A stretch of 64,000 nt of DNA. It comes from Branchiostoma floridae. Taxonomy: Eukaryota; Chordata; Leptocardii; Amphioxiformes; Branchiostomatidae. Position 1 is the first letter of the stretch. Each line of letters starts with the position of its first letter. The position numbers and the translations under genes are program-made. The stretch is from NCBI RefSeq assembly GCF_000003815.2, contig NC_049994.1:7526424-7590423 (forward strand). Reading direction: 5' to 3'. This document shows, in pieces, positions 46,143 through 61,100 of this stretch. Below the pieces are notes generated by a model that was not told the DNA's origin, searched no databases, and worked only from the letters and a program-made list of their open reading frames with translations.

Positions 46143-49100
46143 ATGTGGGGGAAGAAGTTACCAGAATGGTGCAATTCGCCCGAGGTCATTGTGAAACACA
46201 GGCCTATGGACAAGAAGGACATACAGAAGGTAAAACTACATGTCATAATCTTTGGCCAAATCTATCATTTACATTGTATATTCCTTAAGAATTGCCAGTG
46301 AATTACTTTTAATTTAATTAAAACTTTTAATGTAAGTCCAGTGACTGACTGTAATTTGATGTAATGCCAGCCTGCCCTATATACTGGGTCACTGCCCCCG
46401 GGAGCAGATTTGGAATTTCAATACATGATGACAGGTATGATCAACCTCCTTGGTATGATACATATAAAATACTTTTGGGAAATGGGAAACTCCTTGGAAA
46501 CTAGCTTGACAGTATAGATCATCGTAGGCTCAGCAAAAATTTGTCTCTATCTCAGAGTATTCCGCCCAGGCCCATACCACATGTAATATACCCTACGAGA
46601 ACCTGAGAGACGGTGCGCAAAGAGTTACCAAGCCCTGCCATGCACACACCTGCCCGCAACAACCTCCAACCCACCCAGCTGGCCTCTTGAACTATCACTT
46701 GCCTCTCACAAGGACGTTACATCAGGTAACGTCCTTGCCTCTCACGTGAGGCCAGCTGGATCGTCAGGCGGGAGGGAGTTGTTAGGGCGTGTGTGGCAGG
46801 GATCGGTAACTCTTTGCGTGCCGTCTTTTATACGTAGGAGTTTCCTTGGTTTTCTAAGGGTTAAATACCACATGTTGGACAGGGGTATTGGATTTGTACA
46901 GGGTCCTTGTCTGAGAACTTCACTTATGGGTTTGCAGTAATGGAAGACCCCTTTCACACTAAAAAAAAAAACGAAGTGAGTTAAACATGGAATTTGATTC
47001 CATTATTGCAGTGTGAACGTTCCAAATCTGATTGATTTTCTCCTATTGGATTCATCTGTGTCCCACCCCTGGGTGGCAGATTTGGTGGAGTGTGGCGCAA
47101 TGTGATTGACCAGCTTGTTTAGAGGTTTTGAAGTCATACATATGGTTACAGCAGACCTAAGTAGACCTGAAATTATGCAGACTAAATTATGGAGGTTGTA
47201 AGTTTGGGTTTAATCTGATAATATCTAAAAATTGTGAACGCATTTTTCGGAATGGGTACAAAATTTTTTATTTGATTCAAAGTTAAATTCAATTCTTTTT
47301 TTTAGTTAGTGTGAATGGGGTCTTTAAGGTGGCAGGACAAATAGGCTGTCGGAAATACAATCTATTCAGGCCCTTTTAGAACCTGATCATACTATTTTAA
47401 AGATTGATAGCAACAATAAAGTTACATTAACAATAAAGGTTAAAAGCCCCTAGTCAAAAAACCTGAAATACTACAATGAGTATTGTGGAGTCTGAGGAGT
47501 ATGCAATAATTTAGATTATATTTTTCCTTTTTTTAATCATTGTTTACCTCAGGCCTATTTTTTTGTACAACTTATGCAGGCTGCAACTTTGTTGGAGAAC
47601 CCACCCCCTGGTCGGCTACAATATGACTTGAAGACTCTTAGAGATGGAGAATGGCTACCTGACTTAGTAAGTATGCCCAAAGACAGTGTCCTTCAAGTTG
47701 GTAATTGTCTAAGAACCAACAGATCCTGCTTACAAATTGTAATTATTAATAACAAGCAGTCTAACTTCATAGCTTTCTTAGGAAAAGTTCTTTTGGCTGT
47801 GAGCTGCCCCGAGAGGTTCTCTTGTTTGGAAATAATTGATTTTATTGCCACGAGGCTCTGAACACTCCTTGGCTAAACTCCTTATGCCATAAGATCTGCC
47901 AGGAGATTACACTCACACTGCAGATGCACACAGAGAGAAGGTTTTATCCTCCTTGCAGAGAGACTGATAATCATTCAAAGGTTCTTGTGACCTAAAAACT
48001 TCATATTTGGCTAAAGGACAATACTTACACAGACTATATATCTCCAAATTGCAGAGGAAGAGAATTATCATGTTTCATAATAAAACAATATGTTAGCTTT
48101 GCTGGGCTAGGACACTTACAGTATTTTAATGAATATTTTTGGCAGATCATTGAGGAATATCTGAAGTTAATCAAGACGGAATGCAGTACAGAGGTAAGGG
48201 TCACAAAAGGTTCTATTCACTTGTATTGTTGTAACAAATTGATTTACTATAACAATGGTGTACTGGTCCAGGAGTATTTGTGCATGATGACACTATTTAT
48301 CAATGGGAAATTAAAGGCTTGTTATATATAATACAGCTGTGGATGCAAGTCACTGTTTTTTGTCTTGAAGGACTTGTGTTCACACCTTGTATATTATGTA
48401 TGCATGTAGGCACTCTTTGATGGTCCTTGGTCAAAGACAAGATTGTCTGCAAGATGGAATCTTACACTTGTATGTTAGAATTTGCAGGATATAAATATCA
48501 ATAGTAACTGCTTGATTAGTGATCTGAATAAAAAAACACAGGAACATGACTGTTCAAGACTCTGTCATGCTGCTAGGACATCAAAAATTTCCCTACATGC
48601 ATTATGCATAATATCTTAACAATGATTATACTAGAGAGCCAGTGAAGTCTATCTATCTTTGATATATCAGTATAACGTCCAATGTATAGAACCTGAAGTT
48701 ATGGTAACTAAACTTTGAAGTTCCATGCTGAAACATATTGCCATTTAAAATTTGCAATTACAGGATGTTCTGAAAGGAAAATGTCCATTATTTAAATTTT
48801 CTAACAGGTGAAAAAGAACACTGTCAGATCATGGAGGATTTATCTAAGATAAAACCTCCTTGGTCGGATGGGGAAGTGCAGGACATTCTCCTAAATTTTC
48901 CGGAGATCTTTTCAAAAGTCCATGCTTTTTCTATATCTTTATGCACCAATTTTGTAAAAAAAGAAGGCGGAATGGACAATATTACCTAAAAATATACAAT
49001 GTTTTTCAGAACCATAAAGTTGAGTACTTTGACTGCACTGCATACACGAGTCACCTACGAAGCAAGCCAGTCTTCAGATACTACAAAAGGCATCGATTGA

Positions 49101-52100
49101 AGACAAGCAAGGTAATCTTTTAATCGCTAATTCATTGTGTTATATCCTTTGGCACTCTTCCAAAAGTTTAACATTTACATTCACTTAAATCATGCAAATA
49201 TAGAATTATGCACTGAACAATGTCTTGCAATTTTTGTTGCACAGGATGTAGCAGGCAGTGACATAGTTTTCTTACCTGTGCACCAATTTGATCACTGGGG
49301 ACTAATGGTAAGTTCAGTACACAATCATGCGGCTTAAATTGTTTTGTATTTATCTAGTAAATATAAGTAATGTCAGTCTTTTTTCAGAATGAAATATAAC
49401 ATATGCGATCCACTATGTAACATTTTGGTCCCAAAATTGATAAAAGTCTGTATGACAGTAATAGAGCAACCATTTTCAAGTCCTTGTTTTGTATTGCTAC
49501 ATTATTACATATTTGAATTTTCTATGAAAATAAGTTCTATAAGGCAGCAATAAAGTTGGGTTAATTCCATCCAAAACTACAAGATCTGGCACAGATGAAG
49601 TTTTACATTATTCATTGTGTGGTGAATTGTCAACAAGCGTCTGGCTGGAAACACAAAGCCAGCAGGTTGAGCAATTTGTGGCCTAAAACTGCAAGGTTTT
49701 ACATAAATTTACATATATGTGGTGAATCAACAGGCAGCCAGGTCTCAGAGTACAGAGCCATCTGTGGGCAGTGTATTGGTTTGATCAAGGAGGTTGTGAT
49801 ATAACCTCCTTGGTTTGATGGTGCAACATCCCTCGCTCCCTAAATATTGGTACATGTTACAATGCAATGCAATAGGGTTCACTTATCTTACCAATTGTAA
49901 AGAAATGTTAGGAAAATCAGTGTCCATGTACAATAATTTTAAATATTGTATCATTGTTGGCCATCTAGGAGGTTACAAACTCCATGATTGTACTAATAGT
50001 AATACCTGTTTCTCAAAACATTTATTAGGTGTTTTACCCAAAGAAGAAGGTTGTGCTTCTACTGGATTCTCTATCTTCAAGTTGTTTGATCAACAAGAAG
50101 ACAGCTTTGGAAAAAGCGAAGTATGTCATCTACATGTATTTCTTTTTTCATCTTGGTTATATCAATTAGTTTATCTATACAGCCATGTTGATTTGATTAT
50201 ATGGGGTTTTAAGTTCGCGCATTATTAAAAACTGCCGCAAACATTCTGTATATCGGCAGGCGTTTAATACTGGGCTATGAAAATAACAAGAACAAAATCG
50301 AACTCTTAGTCAAGAGTTTGTGACCATTTTTTGTACCACTAAGTTCCTACAGTCAAAGGTATAGAGGCTGAAGGTCTTTATTCATTCATTTCTCATCTGC
50401 TTCATTATAATATCTTATAATATAAGAGAAGGTGTAAACAAATATTGGTATCAGAACATTCCATTTGATCTATTGTCTGCAAAATTGAGTACTGATTGCT
50501 CAGAGCCCTTTTCTCATTTTACAGGTTATTCCTTGAATGTTATAAGTTGGCTCCAAGTGATAAGAACTGGGACCAGTGGACTTTTTCAATGCCAGATGCT
50601 GATGTAAGTCTTTACTTTTTCTTTACCTTAGTTCAATTATTTAAAACACATAGTCTGTGTAATGCAAACTCCACTGTCCAGGGCTGTAACCGGCCCCTCC
50701 CCGCGGCAATGTAGGACAGGCCAATAAGAAGCGCGATTAAATCAGGCTACAGTTAACAATACTGTAATAACAACAACAATGAAAAAAAAGAGAAATAGAA
50801 GAAGAGGAAGCAGAATATTAAGTTTTCAATCTTTCTTTTCTTGTACACATGTTAAGTTTTTTTAAGTGCATGTAACAGGTGATTTTGTATTCACACTAAT
50901 AATTAGTGTTTGAATTCTTTTTGCTTAGATTGACTCTGTTTTGTCAATTGGATCACATCCTCAAGGCACATTTGAGCTTGAATAACCATCCTTTTTCTGA
51001 CATCATGCAGGTCAAGTAGAGTTTATGTAATGTACACAGACTCATATAACTCAATTCTATCTTCTGCAGGAAATACCACAGCAAACAAACGGCGATGACT
51101 GTGGTGTGTTTGTCTGCCAGGTTTGTAAAATGAATACCTTTAATTAAGTTAATTGTAATTTGAGTGTAACAGTAACTCCTATTTGTTACACATTGCTGAT
51201 CATACCATCTTATAACCATCATCATCATCTTTGTTAGATATGCTGTAAGGAAACTATTGTTTTATACAAACAGTTTAGTAAAACAGATCAGATTCATCAG
51301 ATTCCTTTTCTGGCATGCATGCAAAACTGTCTAATTTCACTGTCACAGTGGTAGTTAGAATTTGCACATGGCTTAATTTTGTACAAAAGTGTATTGGAGT
51401 TTATTCAGATACACTCCAATAATCAATATGGTCTTTCTTTCTCTCACTTACTGCTAGTTTGCCTATCACCTGGCTTGTGGTAATCCACTTCAACTTTCAC
51501 AGGTTAGTATCAGTCTATTCAATACAATTTTTAGTTTCATAGCCATTTACATGAAAAAAAATGAACCAGTTCAATCAACAAATCATTTTTAGAATTTATC
51601 TAGCCTGGTAGACAAACGCGTTTGCACTTTTCTTCCACACCTTCACATTCCAAAAATCAGTTTGATGACAAAACAATTCAATGGTTCAAACCAGTCCAAT
51701 ATGTTTTATGCATGCTTGACAAATTCACAATATTAACTTAAGACATGGAAAGCTAGGTCCCAGTGAGGTTTTGGAGATTTGGAGAACTGTTTTGATATAC
51801 TAAATACATGTATATACCTGTCCATGCAGCGGATGATGCCAAGAGTGCGCAAGTGGATGGTGCTTGAGTTGTGCGAGGGATCAATAAGGTATCTAAACTA
51901 GTTACTATATTCTATATTATGTAAGTATATTCTTATGAAAATCTGTAGAATTCAAAATTAATGTGCATCAACCATTGTGACTGTCATGGTGGATTTCATT
52001 TTAGTTTACATGCATGGTCAAAATCAGAAAAAAAATTGGCTGTATTTAACTTGTATTTAACATTGAATTAGCTATGCTATGCTATGCAACATCATAATTC

Positions 52101-55100
52101 TCTAACCGAACAGCAGCTGTAATGTAGAATAACTCAGGGCTTGGTCAGGGGCTAGGTGTAGCCAATATGCCTTAATTACATGTCAAAGTTGCAGATTTAA
52201 TGATAATAGTTTATTGTTCTACACATTGGTGCAAGCAAATAATGTCAACATCTGTTGATACTACAGCAAAAAGAGCATCATGTATAATGTGGTACCAATG
52301 TTGTTCTCACAGAGAGAATCGTGTTAAGATTTCTGGAGCTGCAGAGGAACCCACAAGAAGGTACTTGTACAAGACTTGTTTATGTTGTGTCTCCATATAC
52401 TCATTCTTTTTACAAAATTTTAGTGATATTATTTGATGTCTGATGTCTTTTTCATTTTAAGAAAGTACAAGGTGTATATAGCTACCCACAGATAGATCTG
52501 AACTATTCTCCTCTTTATACCATTACCATAACTTCATAAACTTAAAGACTGTTTGCTTTTCAGAGAAAGAGACAGAGTAATTATGAACATAGCAAAGAGG
52601 CGACACAGATCACCACCACCTCTGCCAGAGAATAGGTATGTTATGTATATTGACTATCTGACTTTAAGTTTAAGTTAAGCACAACTTTGTAATAAAAATC
52701 ATATTACACCACAGGCGATAGGCCATTGAGTTTTCGTTCCTAAGTCTTTATATAGCGCCCAGACTATTGTTCGGGTGCCTCCAAGTATTACACAAGTGAG
52801 TTCCGATCGAACCCGAAGGGCCAACACATCTGTTAAAATAAGGGAACTTCATGACATAAAGTTTATTTTCATAAGCTTAAAATGATAGGTTTATCACAAA
52901 AACTTAGCAGTATGGGCTTGCAAACAAGAAATGGAAGAAAAAGTGGAGCTTGAGACAGCCCTGAGTCACACCAATATATTTCCAAAGTTCTTGGGTCCCA
53001 GGTTGGACTAACAGAAGTGGTTGATCATCTGAGTCCATCCATACAAAACATAATGAGGTCGTTGCCCAATTAGTCGGGGCATGCATCTTATACAGAAAAG
53101 AGCACTAGTTTCTTGCTGTTTTTAGTAGGCTAATTTAATGATTATCTACTTGCAGACACCTTTCTGTGAGAAGAAATATTCTGGCTGTCCTGGGAAAGCT
53201 GAAGGATGAAAGTTGCTCCAAGCAAGAGGAAGAGGATGGAAGTGACACAGGCAATGAAGCTGACATCAGCAGCAACAATATCTCTTGTATGTGGAAGAAA
53301 TTTATCAGTTTACAGTATGATTTATTTATTCATTCAAAATGCGACGGTACATTACACATTTATCAGTTTACAGTATGATTTATTTATTCATTCAAAATGC
53401 GACGGTACATTACACAGACCTATAGGCAGCACAGCTGATTGTATAGGTCTACAAATAACATGACATTGCAATGGTACAAGACAAATTTACATATAAAGAC
53501 GGTATATACATAATGGTATATTAGAGAAACGTGAAATTCAAAGATTTAAAGTTGAAGTGGCACCCACACAAATTTTGATCTCAGTAAAAAAATTTCATTG
53601 TGCCATGAATAGATTTAAATCTTTCCGACAACAAATTGAGGAACATTTATTATTATTTTGCAGTGAATGACTCCCTCCATGATCAAGCTACACATACCTC
53701 TACACCAAAAGGGAAATTCAGAAGAAAGACACCAAAAGGGAAATTCAGAAGAAAGAGAGGTAAGTTTAAAGTTCCTATTGATGATAATAATCACCTGTCT
53801 ACCATAATAGGCCATGATATGGTACAAGTACCCATGGCAAGAAGAGAGATACTTTTATACATGACAATGGACCTCAATTCTATCTGGAGAAGATTTAGAA
53901 TACTGAGTGTAGAATAAATGAAGCAATTTCATATTATCTTGTTGAAAGTTACATTTAATGCACATTTAGGTTTTGTTGATTGTCTCCCATATGTACATCA
54001 CATCATATATTTTACTACTAACTTTCTGTGAGCTTGCCCCAGAATCATGTGCCCAATGTAGTTCCACCCTGAGATCAAAATTTGTGTGGGTGCCACTTCA
54101 ACTTAATGATAGCCCTTGTGCCTTTCTTGTAATTCCCATTACAGCTCCAGGGATATGTAGCCTTTGTATGAACTGTATATTAGGCTTCTTTCCGACAACA
54201 AATTGAGGGACCTTTATTATTATTTTGCAGTGAATGACTCCCTCCATGATCAAGCTGCAAGTACCTCTACACCAAAAGGGAAATTCAGAAGAAAGAGAGG
54301 TAAATTCAAACTTCCTCTTGATCATTGAATGTTTTTGTGAACTGCATACAACAATTTGTCTGCACATCCTCCTATATGCAGGGACATCCAACAGCCAAGT
54401 ACTGCCTGTCTGGATGTGCCCTGCTCTTTCAACCGCACCCTTAGTTCCTGACTGCCCTGCTTATAAATATGAATGAGGTTACCCTTATACATGCGAGACA
54501 GCTTTTGAAAACGGAAAGCCTGATATATCTCTGATTGGCTGACAGCTGGTTTGGGGGAGTCCACAGGAACTAATGGTGACGGTTGAAAGAGCAGGGTACA
54601 TCCAGTCACAGGCAGTTTGGCTGTTGGATGTCCCTGCATAGGAGGATGTGTCTGCCAACATTTATCAGGACCTGCATGTATGTTTAGCCTCCTGCAGAAA
54701 CTTTTCTACAGGCAATCATTTGTTTCTATGAGCAAGGCAGTTTCTTTTAAGGTAGAGTAATTGGTGAAAGTGTTTATAGGCAGCAGATACAGCTGTCCCT
54801 GTGACTGGAAAGAAAACATACAGTGTACTGTACATGTACTCATAGAAAAAAATGCCTCCCACTTTGTGCAGAACCACTGTATGTTCAGTAATTTGATGGC
54901 TTAGAATCAATACAATTTTTAAAACACAATTATCATGTTGCAGGTAGGACAAAGGAAGAAAAAGGAAAACTTGCAAAGATAGCTTTAAGCCAGGAGTCAA
55001 TCAGGGAGGCCTGGACAACAACATGTGGCTGTGGGAGAGACTGCTGTGGCAAGCTTGGCGTAGAAAAAATTGCCAAAGCTAGGCAGTCCTTCTGGAAGCC

Positions 55101-58100
55101 ATACAGTCGACACAAGCAGAGGCTGTTGATCATGGAAAAGCTCCGGAATGCTGATAGGAGGAAAGAACCCGACCATGATCATTATGAGTTTTCCGTCGGT
55201 GGCTTTCTCGTCTGCCTCAAGGGATGGTGGACTATTTACGGTGTTAAGAAATCAAGGTATGTTGTACAAACATTTTTTTTCCTTTCATACATGGTAATTA
55301 CTGAGTTCAAAATTATTTCCAGGAGCTATGCTGTGGTAAAACAATGGTGCAGTAGAAGCCGCTTAATTGCACGGCCTATTTGCCAATGATTCTGGTGCAA
55401 TTATCCGGCCGGTGCAAGAATGCGAAGTTATCTTGCTGGACCGCACCAGTTTTGGATTTTTTATTCCATGCAGTTAACAGAAGTGTGCTTTAATCCGTTG
55501 TGCAATTAACTGGCTTCTACTGCACTGCTTTTAAGTGCTTGATGATAAAGATGGTGATAAAATTACTTTTTGTTTTATGCTTTTTGATGCCAGTAAGCAA
55601 TTCAATCAAATTTTAGAACTGAGGGAATGGCACCCTGTAAAACCTATCCTTAAGTAATTCTCTAGAAAAAAAAGGGTAAAAGAATATTCAAGACAGTTTG
55701 AGTGATAAGTATTTTAATAAAATCCTCCAGGTTCTATGAGGTGAAGGATGATTATGAAGCCGGACAAAATGTTGCATCTGATGGAAGGAAGGGGATGTCG
55801 TACGACACAAAGAGGTACCTGACTGCGAAAGAGTGGTTAGGACAGTATGCAAAGAAGTTTGGTGATGACATGCCAAACAGTAAAAACAAAAACCTTCCAC
55901 AATGTGCCACAAGGACGGTCATTTTTGAAGCGTATGAAGATGCCCACTCTAATGAAAAAACGCTGAAAGAATCCCGATTTAGCCAAATGTGGAAAAAAGA
56001 GTTCCCCAATCTCAAGATTCCAAAGGTAGGTCAAAGTCTTTTCTAATTAATAGTTTAGTTACTTTGTCTTATTCTTCTAAATTGCATGGTTAAAAAACAG
56101 TCAGTAGGTGATATATGTTTCTGCTATGTACCTAAAGACAGTACTTCTTGCAGGAAAATAGATGAAATATTGTGATTTGACAATCTGGGGCATACTCAGC
56201 TATATCATAGAAAAGTCTGAAAAGGTGGTCCAGCACTGCTGTGACACATGTCTGAGCTCATCCTTTCATTCAATGTGGTCCAGCACTTTGCTGTATTGAG
56301 CATGAAATTAGACTGAAATTGCTGGCTTTTGTTTGAGATTGGGAGGGAGGGACTTTCATTGACGAAAAAACACTGAAAAATTTACATTTCTAATGCAATT
56401 AGTCAAACCATGACTTGTGTATTCTAAGCTCCACCTGCAACTACACTTACAGCAGCATTAAGAAGCGAGAAGAAGTTGAACCTGTACATACTGTAGTATT
56501 ACTTTAGACTTTGTAGTCTCAGTCATGTATCACACCCTACTCAGATTGTACTTTAAGAATCACTACTAGATGTGTCCTATTCACCTTGATCTGTACTTAG
56601 TTTGTTAGAAAGCAAAAACATACAATAAAGGTCTTCATTCATTCATTCATTAAAGCTTGTAAAAAAACACTTCACACAGCAATGCTTTAGGCTCGTTTAT
56701 CAATAAAGTTGGCCTCCACTATAATGCACTGACAAAAATATTGGTGATGATTGTGACACATATTTTGCAAAGAAAGGATGATGAGTGAATTGCCCACAAT
56801 TAGAAATATTTTAACATTTGCAAAGACAAGTTTTAGTTGACATGATTAATAATTTCATTGCAGAACAACAGATTTACAAAGTGTACTGAGTGTGACACGT
56901 TGAAGAAGCTCCTTAAGTCTGCCAAAACAAAAGCAGACATCAAAGAAGTCCAAGACAGAAGAACTGCTCACTTCAGCTTACAGAAGTAAGTTCAACATAT
57001 TTAATATTTTTTAGAGATTTGTAGCATTTAGCAATGGGTTTTAATATTTCATAAAGTGCCTCTGTCAACACCCTCCAAGCCATGTATTTTGTTCCTGAAA
57101 CAGCCTTTTAGTTTTATAATGTCAAAACCTAATATTATGTCTGGTCTTTAGACATGATGCAAAAAATGAAACGGTTCTATCGGTTTGGCCAAAGAATCTG
57201 ACAGCAAACGGTTTGCACGATGCAAACTTGCAAACCATTTCAGTTCCTTGAAAAGGCATGGTAATGCATCTGTAATGCAACCTCTGACCCCTGAGGTTGT
57301 TGTGATCTTGCCCAAACTTGTACTTCAGTGTCAAATTATTGATCTTCGATCGAAATTGAACCAATGTCTTACTGAAGCCGGGTTCTGCCATGACCTTGGA
57401 AATGCCTCTGAAAACATTGTGGTCCAGATATATGCCATGCTATGACATTTCCACTTGATCTCCTGACACATACCCCTGCGATATCAGGACTGCTGGCTCC
57501 TCAGTCGACCAGGAGGCGGCCCGATATAATATAAACGAATAATAGCATAATTGAAAACGAAGACAAAACTCCCAAATGACAGATTTCTAATTGTACTTTC
57601 CCCATGACGGCCACCAAATATGAACGCACGTGCCCAGATGTAAAACAGATCACGCCGCTTTTGTGTTCATGATGACAAAGGTTGCAATTCAGGATTACTA
57701 GAAACCGTTTCAGAACCGCCTTGCGAGGAGGTTTGGAAAAACTGTCTCAGATCCATTTCGCAGCGTTCATGATGACAAATCGTATCCGTTGCAGCTTCCA
57801 AACGGATAGAGCCGTTTCATTTTTTTGCATCATGAACGGGGCCTTAGTCTTTAGAGACAGTAGGCAACTAAGAGATAGATGCATTGTTACAGGTGATACT
57901 TTTATCTGTAGATGTGCCATACAATGTAGTACAAATTTGTCTAGTTTTTAGTCATCAGATCTAGCCCTTTAAGCTCTTCCTCATACCAGAAAGAAAGTTA
58001 CAGTTGCCAGGTGTATATTCATAGAGATGCCAAGTCATTCTTTTTTATTATCTGCTAAAATAATTAGTTTTATTCAACATAAAGCTTTGCAATTAGAAGA

Positions 58101-61100
58101 CAAGTTCTTAATGCCCCTGTCACACCAAGGTTGGGAGCAAGGTCAGCTGCAGTTGGCAGGATTTACCACTGTTCAGCTGTTTAAAACATTCAGGAGTCGA
58201 CGGGAGGTTTGGGCATGGTTGTAGACTGCTTTGCTAGTGGCAGGGCTTTATACATGAGCTTAAGCCATATATATATTGATGATTTGTATTACATTTGTAA
58301 GGCACATGGCATAGATTTATTAATCTGAACTGATCTCTAAGTTACATCTTTCTTTGAATTATAGATATGATTATACCATGATCGCAAACTTTTCTTTTTC
58401 AGTTCAGCCAGACAAAAATACTACAAACACATCAAAAAAGCAAGAAATAAGCCCGAAAACTACCTGTCAATCATAATTGACTCCATGGACCAGAACAAGA
58501 CTGCTGTGCCTCATTTTGCCACTCAGACAAAGGTAAGGGGTACTTTCACTAATGATATATTTCATGTCATACCTGCGACGCGAAAACGTTTGATACGGGT
58601 GTTCCGGACCGTGTGATAAATCCGAATCACACAGGCTCGAAGTTTGTATCACATAGGCTTCCTTCGAGTAAATTGAACTATTTCGAACGGGCCGAATATG
58701 GCACGGTTGACAATTCGAATACCGGATTCGGACGTTAGATTTGCTGTTGTTACAATCTTTTGTTCAAGGACACAACATTTTCTCAACTTCTGGTGCATTT
58801 TGCAACAAAATATGTGTTTTCTCAGGTGGGCATGACATATAGAATACAACACGGTGTATTCCGCATCACCCTCCGGCCTTCGGGCGATCCTTCCCACGGG
58901 AGGGCTGGGACCTCGGGTGATACGGAATACACCGTGTTGTATTCTATATGTACCATATACAGTACAGACTATTTAGATTGATTTCTTGCTTGAATCAAGG
59001 CGGTTATATAGGGAAGTCCATGCTTAAATGTAACAAGGGAATGTGAGCTGTATTCAAATTGTCAGGTTCCTTACATGTCATTTTACGATAGAAATAATTC
59101 AAAAGTACATATATAAGTTCAATCAAACACTAAAAACTTAATACTCTCTCCTATTCTAATGCTACTGACACTACAGGTTAATGTTCCTAATTTGGAAAGA
59201 GAATGCTGATTTCTCTTGTTGTTTTTACAGTTGCAAGCGAACTTGAAACCACTGAGAGTGCACTTGACAGGCGCCCTGGCACATGGACAAGACAGGGCAT
59301 TCATCTATGCCTGGACTGAGAAATTCAGGATGGACACCAATATTACTGTCAACGTTCTGATCAGCATTCTGCTGGACATTGCTAACAAGGTTTGTTAAAA
59401 ACAGAGCCTGTAAAAATATTTTGTATGGTGAGGCCTAAAAATGTCAGTGTAAAAAAGATAAGGCCAATTGAATAAGTTATAATCATTTTTGGCTAAAACA
59501 TGAAACAGCTAACATGGATGTCTCATTGAAGTCTCAATCCTTGTGTTATCACTGGCTGATACAAATCTTGAGTCCAAGTTGCAACTTCTTAGCCATTTGC
59601 TGTAATACCACACATGCAATTCACTAATAAAAGCTTTTTCACATCATAGCATAACTCTGAGCAATCTTAAAGGACTCAGCAATCTGTATACATTACAACA
59701 TTTGCACATTTATAATTTTTTCATACTTTGGGCATTTAGAAATAGGGTAGAAACAGGCCACAAAAGGAGTCCTTTGTTTATTGGTGCCACCAATATATAA
59801 GCCCGGGATAACTGTTTTCCTTTGACAAGTTAGAACCAAATCGAAACTTCACATGGTCGAATACCGGGTATCTCCAGAAGCTATTAAGTTCCCGCACGGT
59901 CGGAAAACTTAAAAAAAAAAAACTGCCCCTATAGTAGAGAGAGAGAGAAAGAGCGAGAGAGAGAGAGTTGTCAGCACACAATGGCATCATATCTTCACTC
60001 GTACATTGGGGTACTGATATTCAGACTTCCTACGCATAGAAATAAGTTCAAAATTGCCTTAGAAAACACGACTTTCAATCCCTGATAATTCTTTTGGTTC
60101 CTTAGTTAAGTAAAAAACTATTCAGAATGTCTAAAGCCTTCTTTTGTTTTGTGTGCAGGATTACAGTGGCCGCCTTCCAAACACCTTATACCTACAGCTG
60201 GATAATTCAGCAAAGGAGTGTAAAAACAAATACATCATTGCTTTTGCTGCCTGGCTGGTGCACCTCAGAATCTTTAGAAAGGTAAGGAATCATAATGAAT
60301 TGATCACCACCAATGGAAAATATCAATGAAGGCAGATGCTGGGTGACAGATGGTAACAATGTCTGACATTTGGCCTGTCTGTTGTAACTTGAATAATTTT
60401 TGCTTGCTAAGGAGCTTATTACCCATTTTATGAGCTTTTCTGTGTGTATGTAGTAGGAGGTGGTCCGGGAGTTATTCTTTTAAATTGGGACTTTGAAATA
60501 TCTTTGGAAAATTACCTATAATTATTAGCCTTCTTAATTCAATAAGTATTTCTTTATGAGATGAATCATTTAACAGCACCATAAGCATTCTAAAGAGGCT
60601 TTCTGTTATTTGCATTTGTACAACAGGTGAAGTTGGGCTATCTTATGCCAGGACACACACATGAGGACATCGACCAGATGTTTAGCAGATTCTCGACACA
60701 TTTAGAAAGGGAAGATGCACCAACGATTCCAGAACTGTTCCAACACTTGACAAAGGCATATACACCAAACCCAGACTGCAGGTATGGTATTTAATATCTT
60801 CAAGCATTTCTGACATGTGAATGTAGTGGATAGAAATACCAGTCTCTTCAATAAATCTGTTTTCATCTTTAAGGAAAGAGATGTGAATTTTAGCTACTAC
60901 AACTACATCATCTACATTCTTATAGCCCCAAATGGCCCTGCATGGGGCATCATATGGGGGAACCGCTGCTTTGTGTCACGCTGCTAGTCTGCCGGTTACT
61001 AAGTCATTAAGGGTCACTTGGGCAGCCCTGCGCTGGACGGCCTCCACTACCTGCATCCCTTTGTTGGTGTACGGGTCCCAGACGATGGCACTATATTCCA

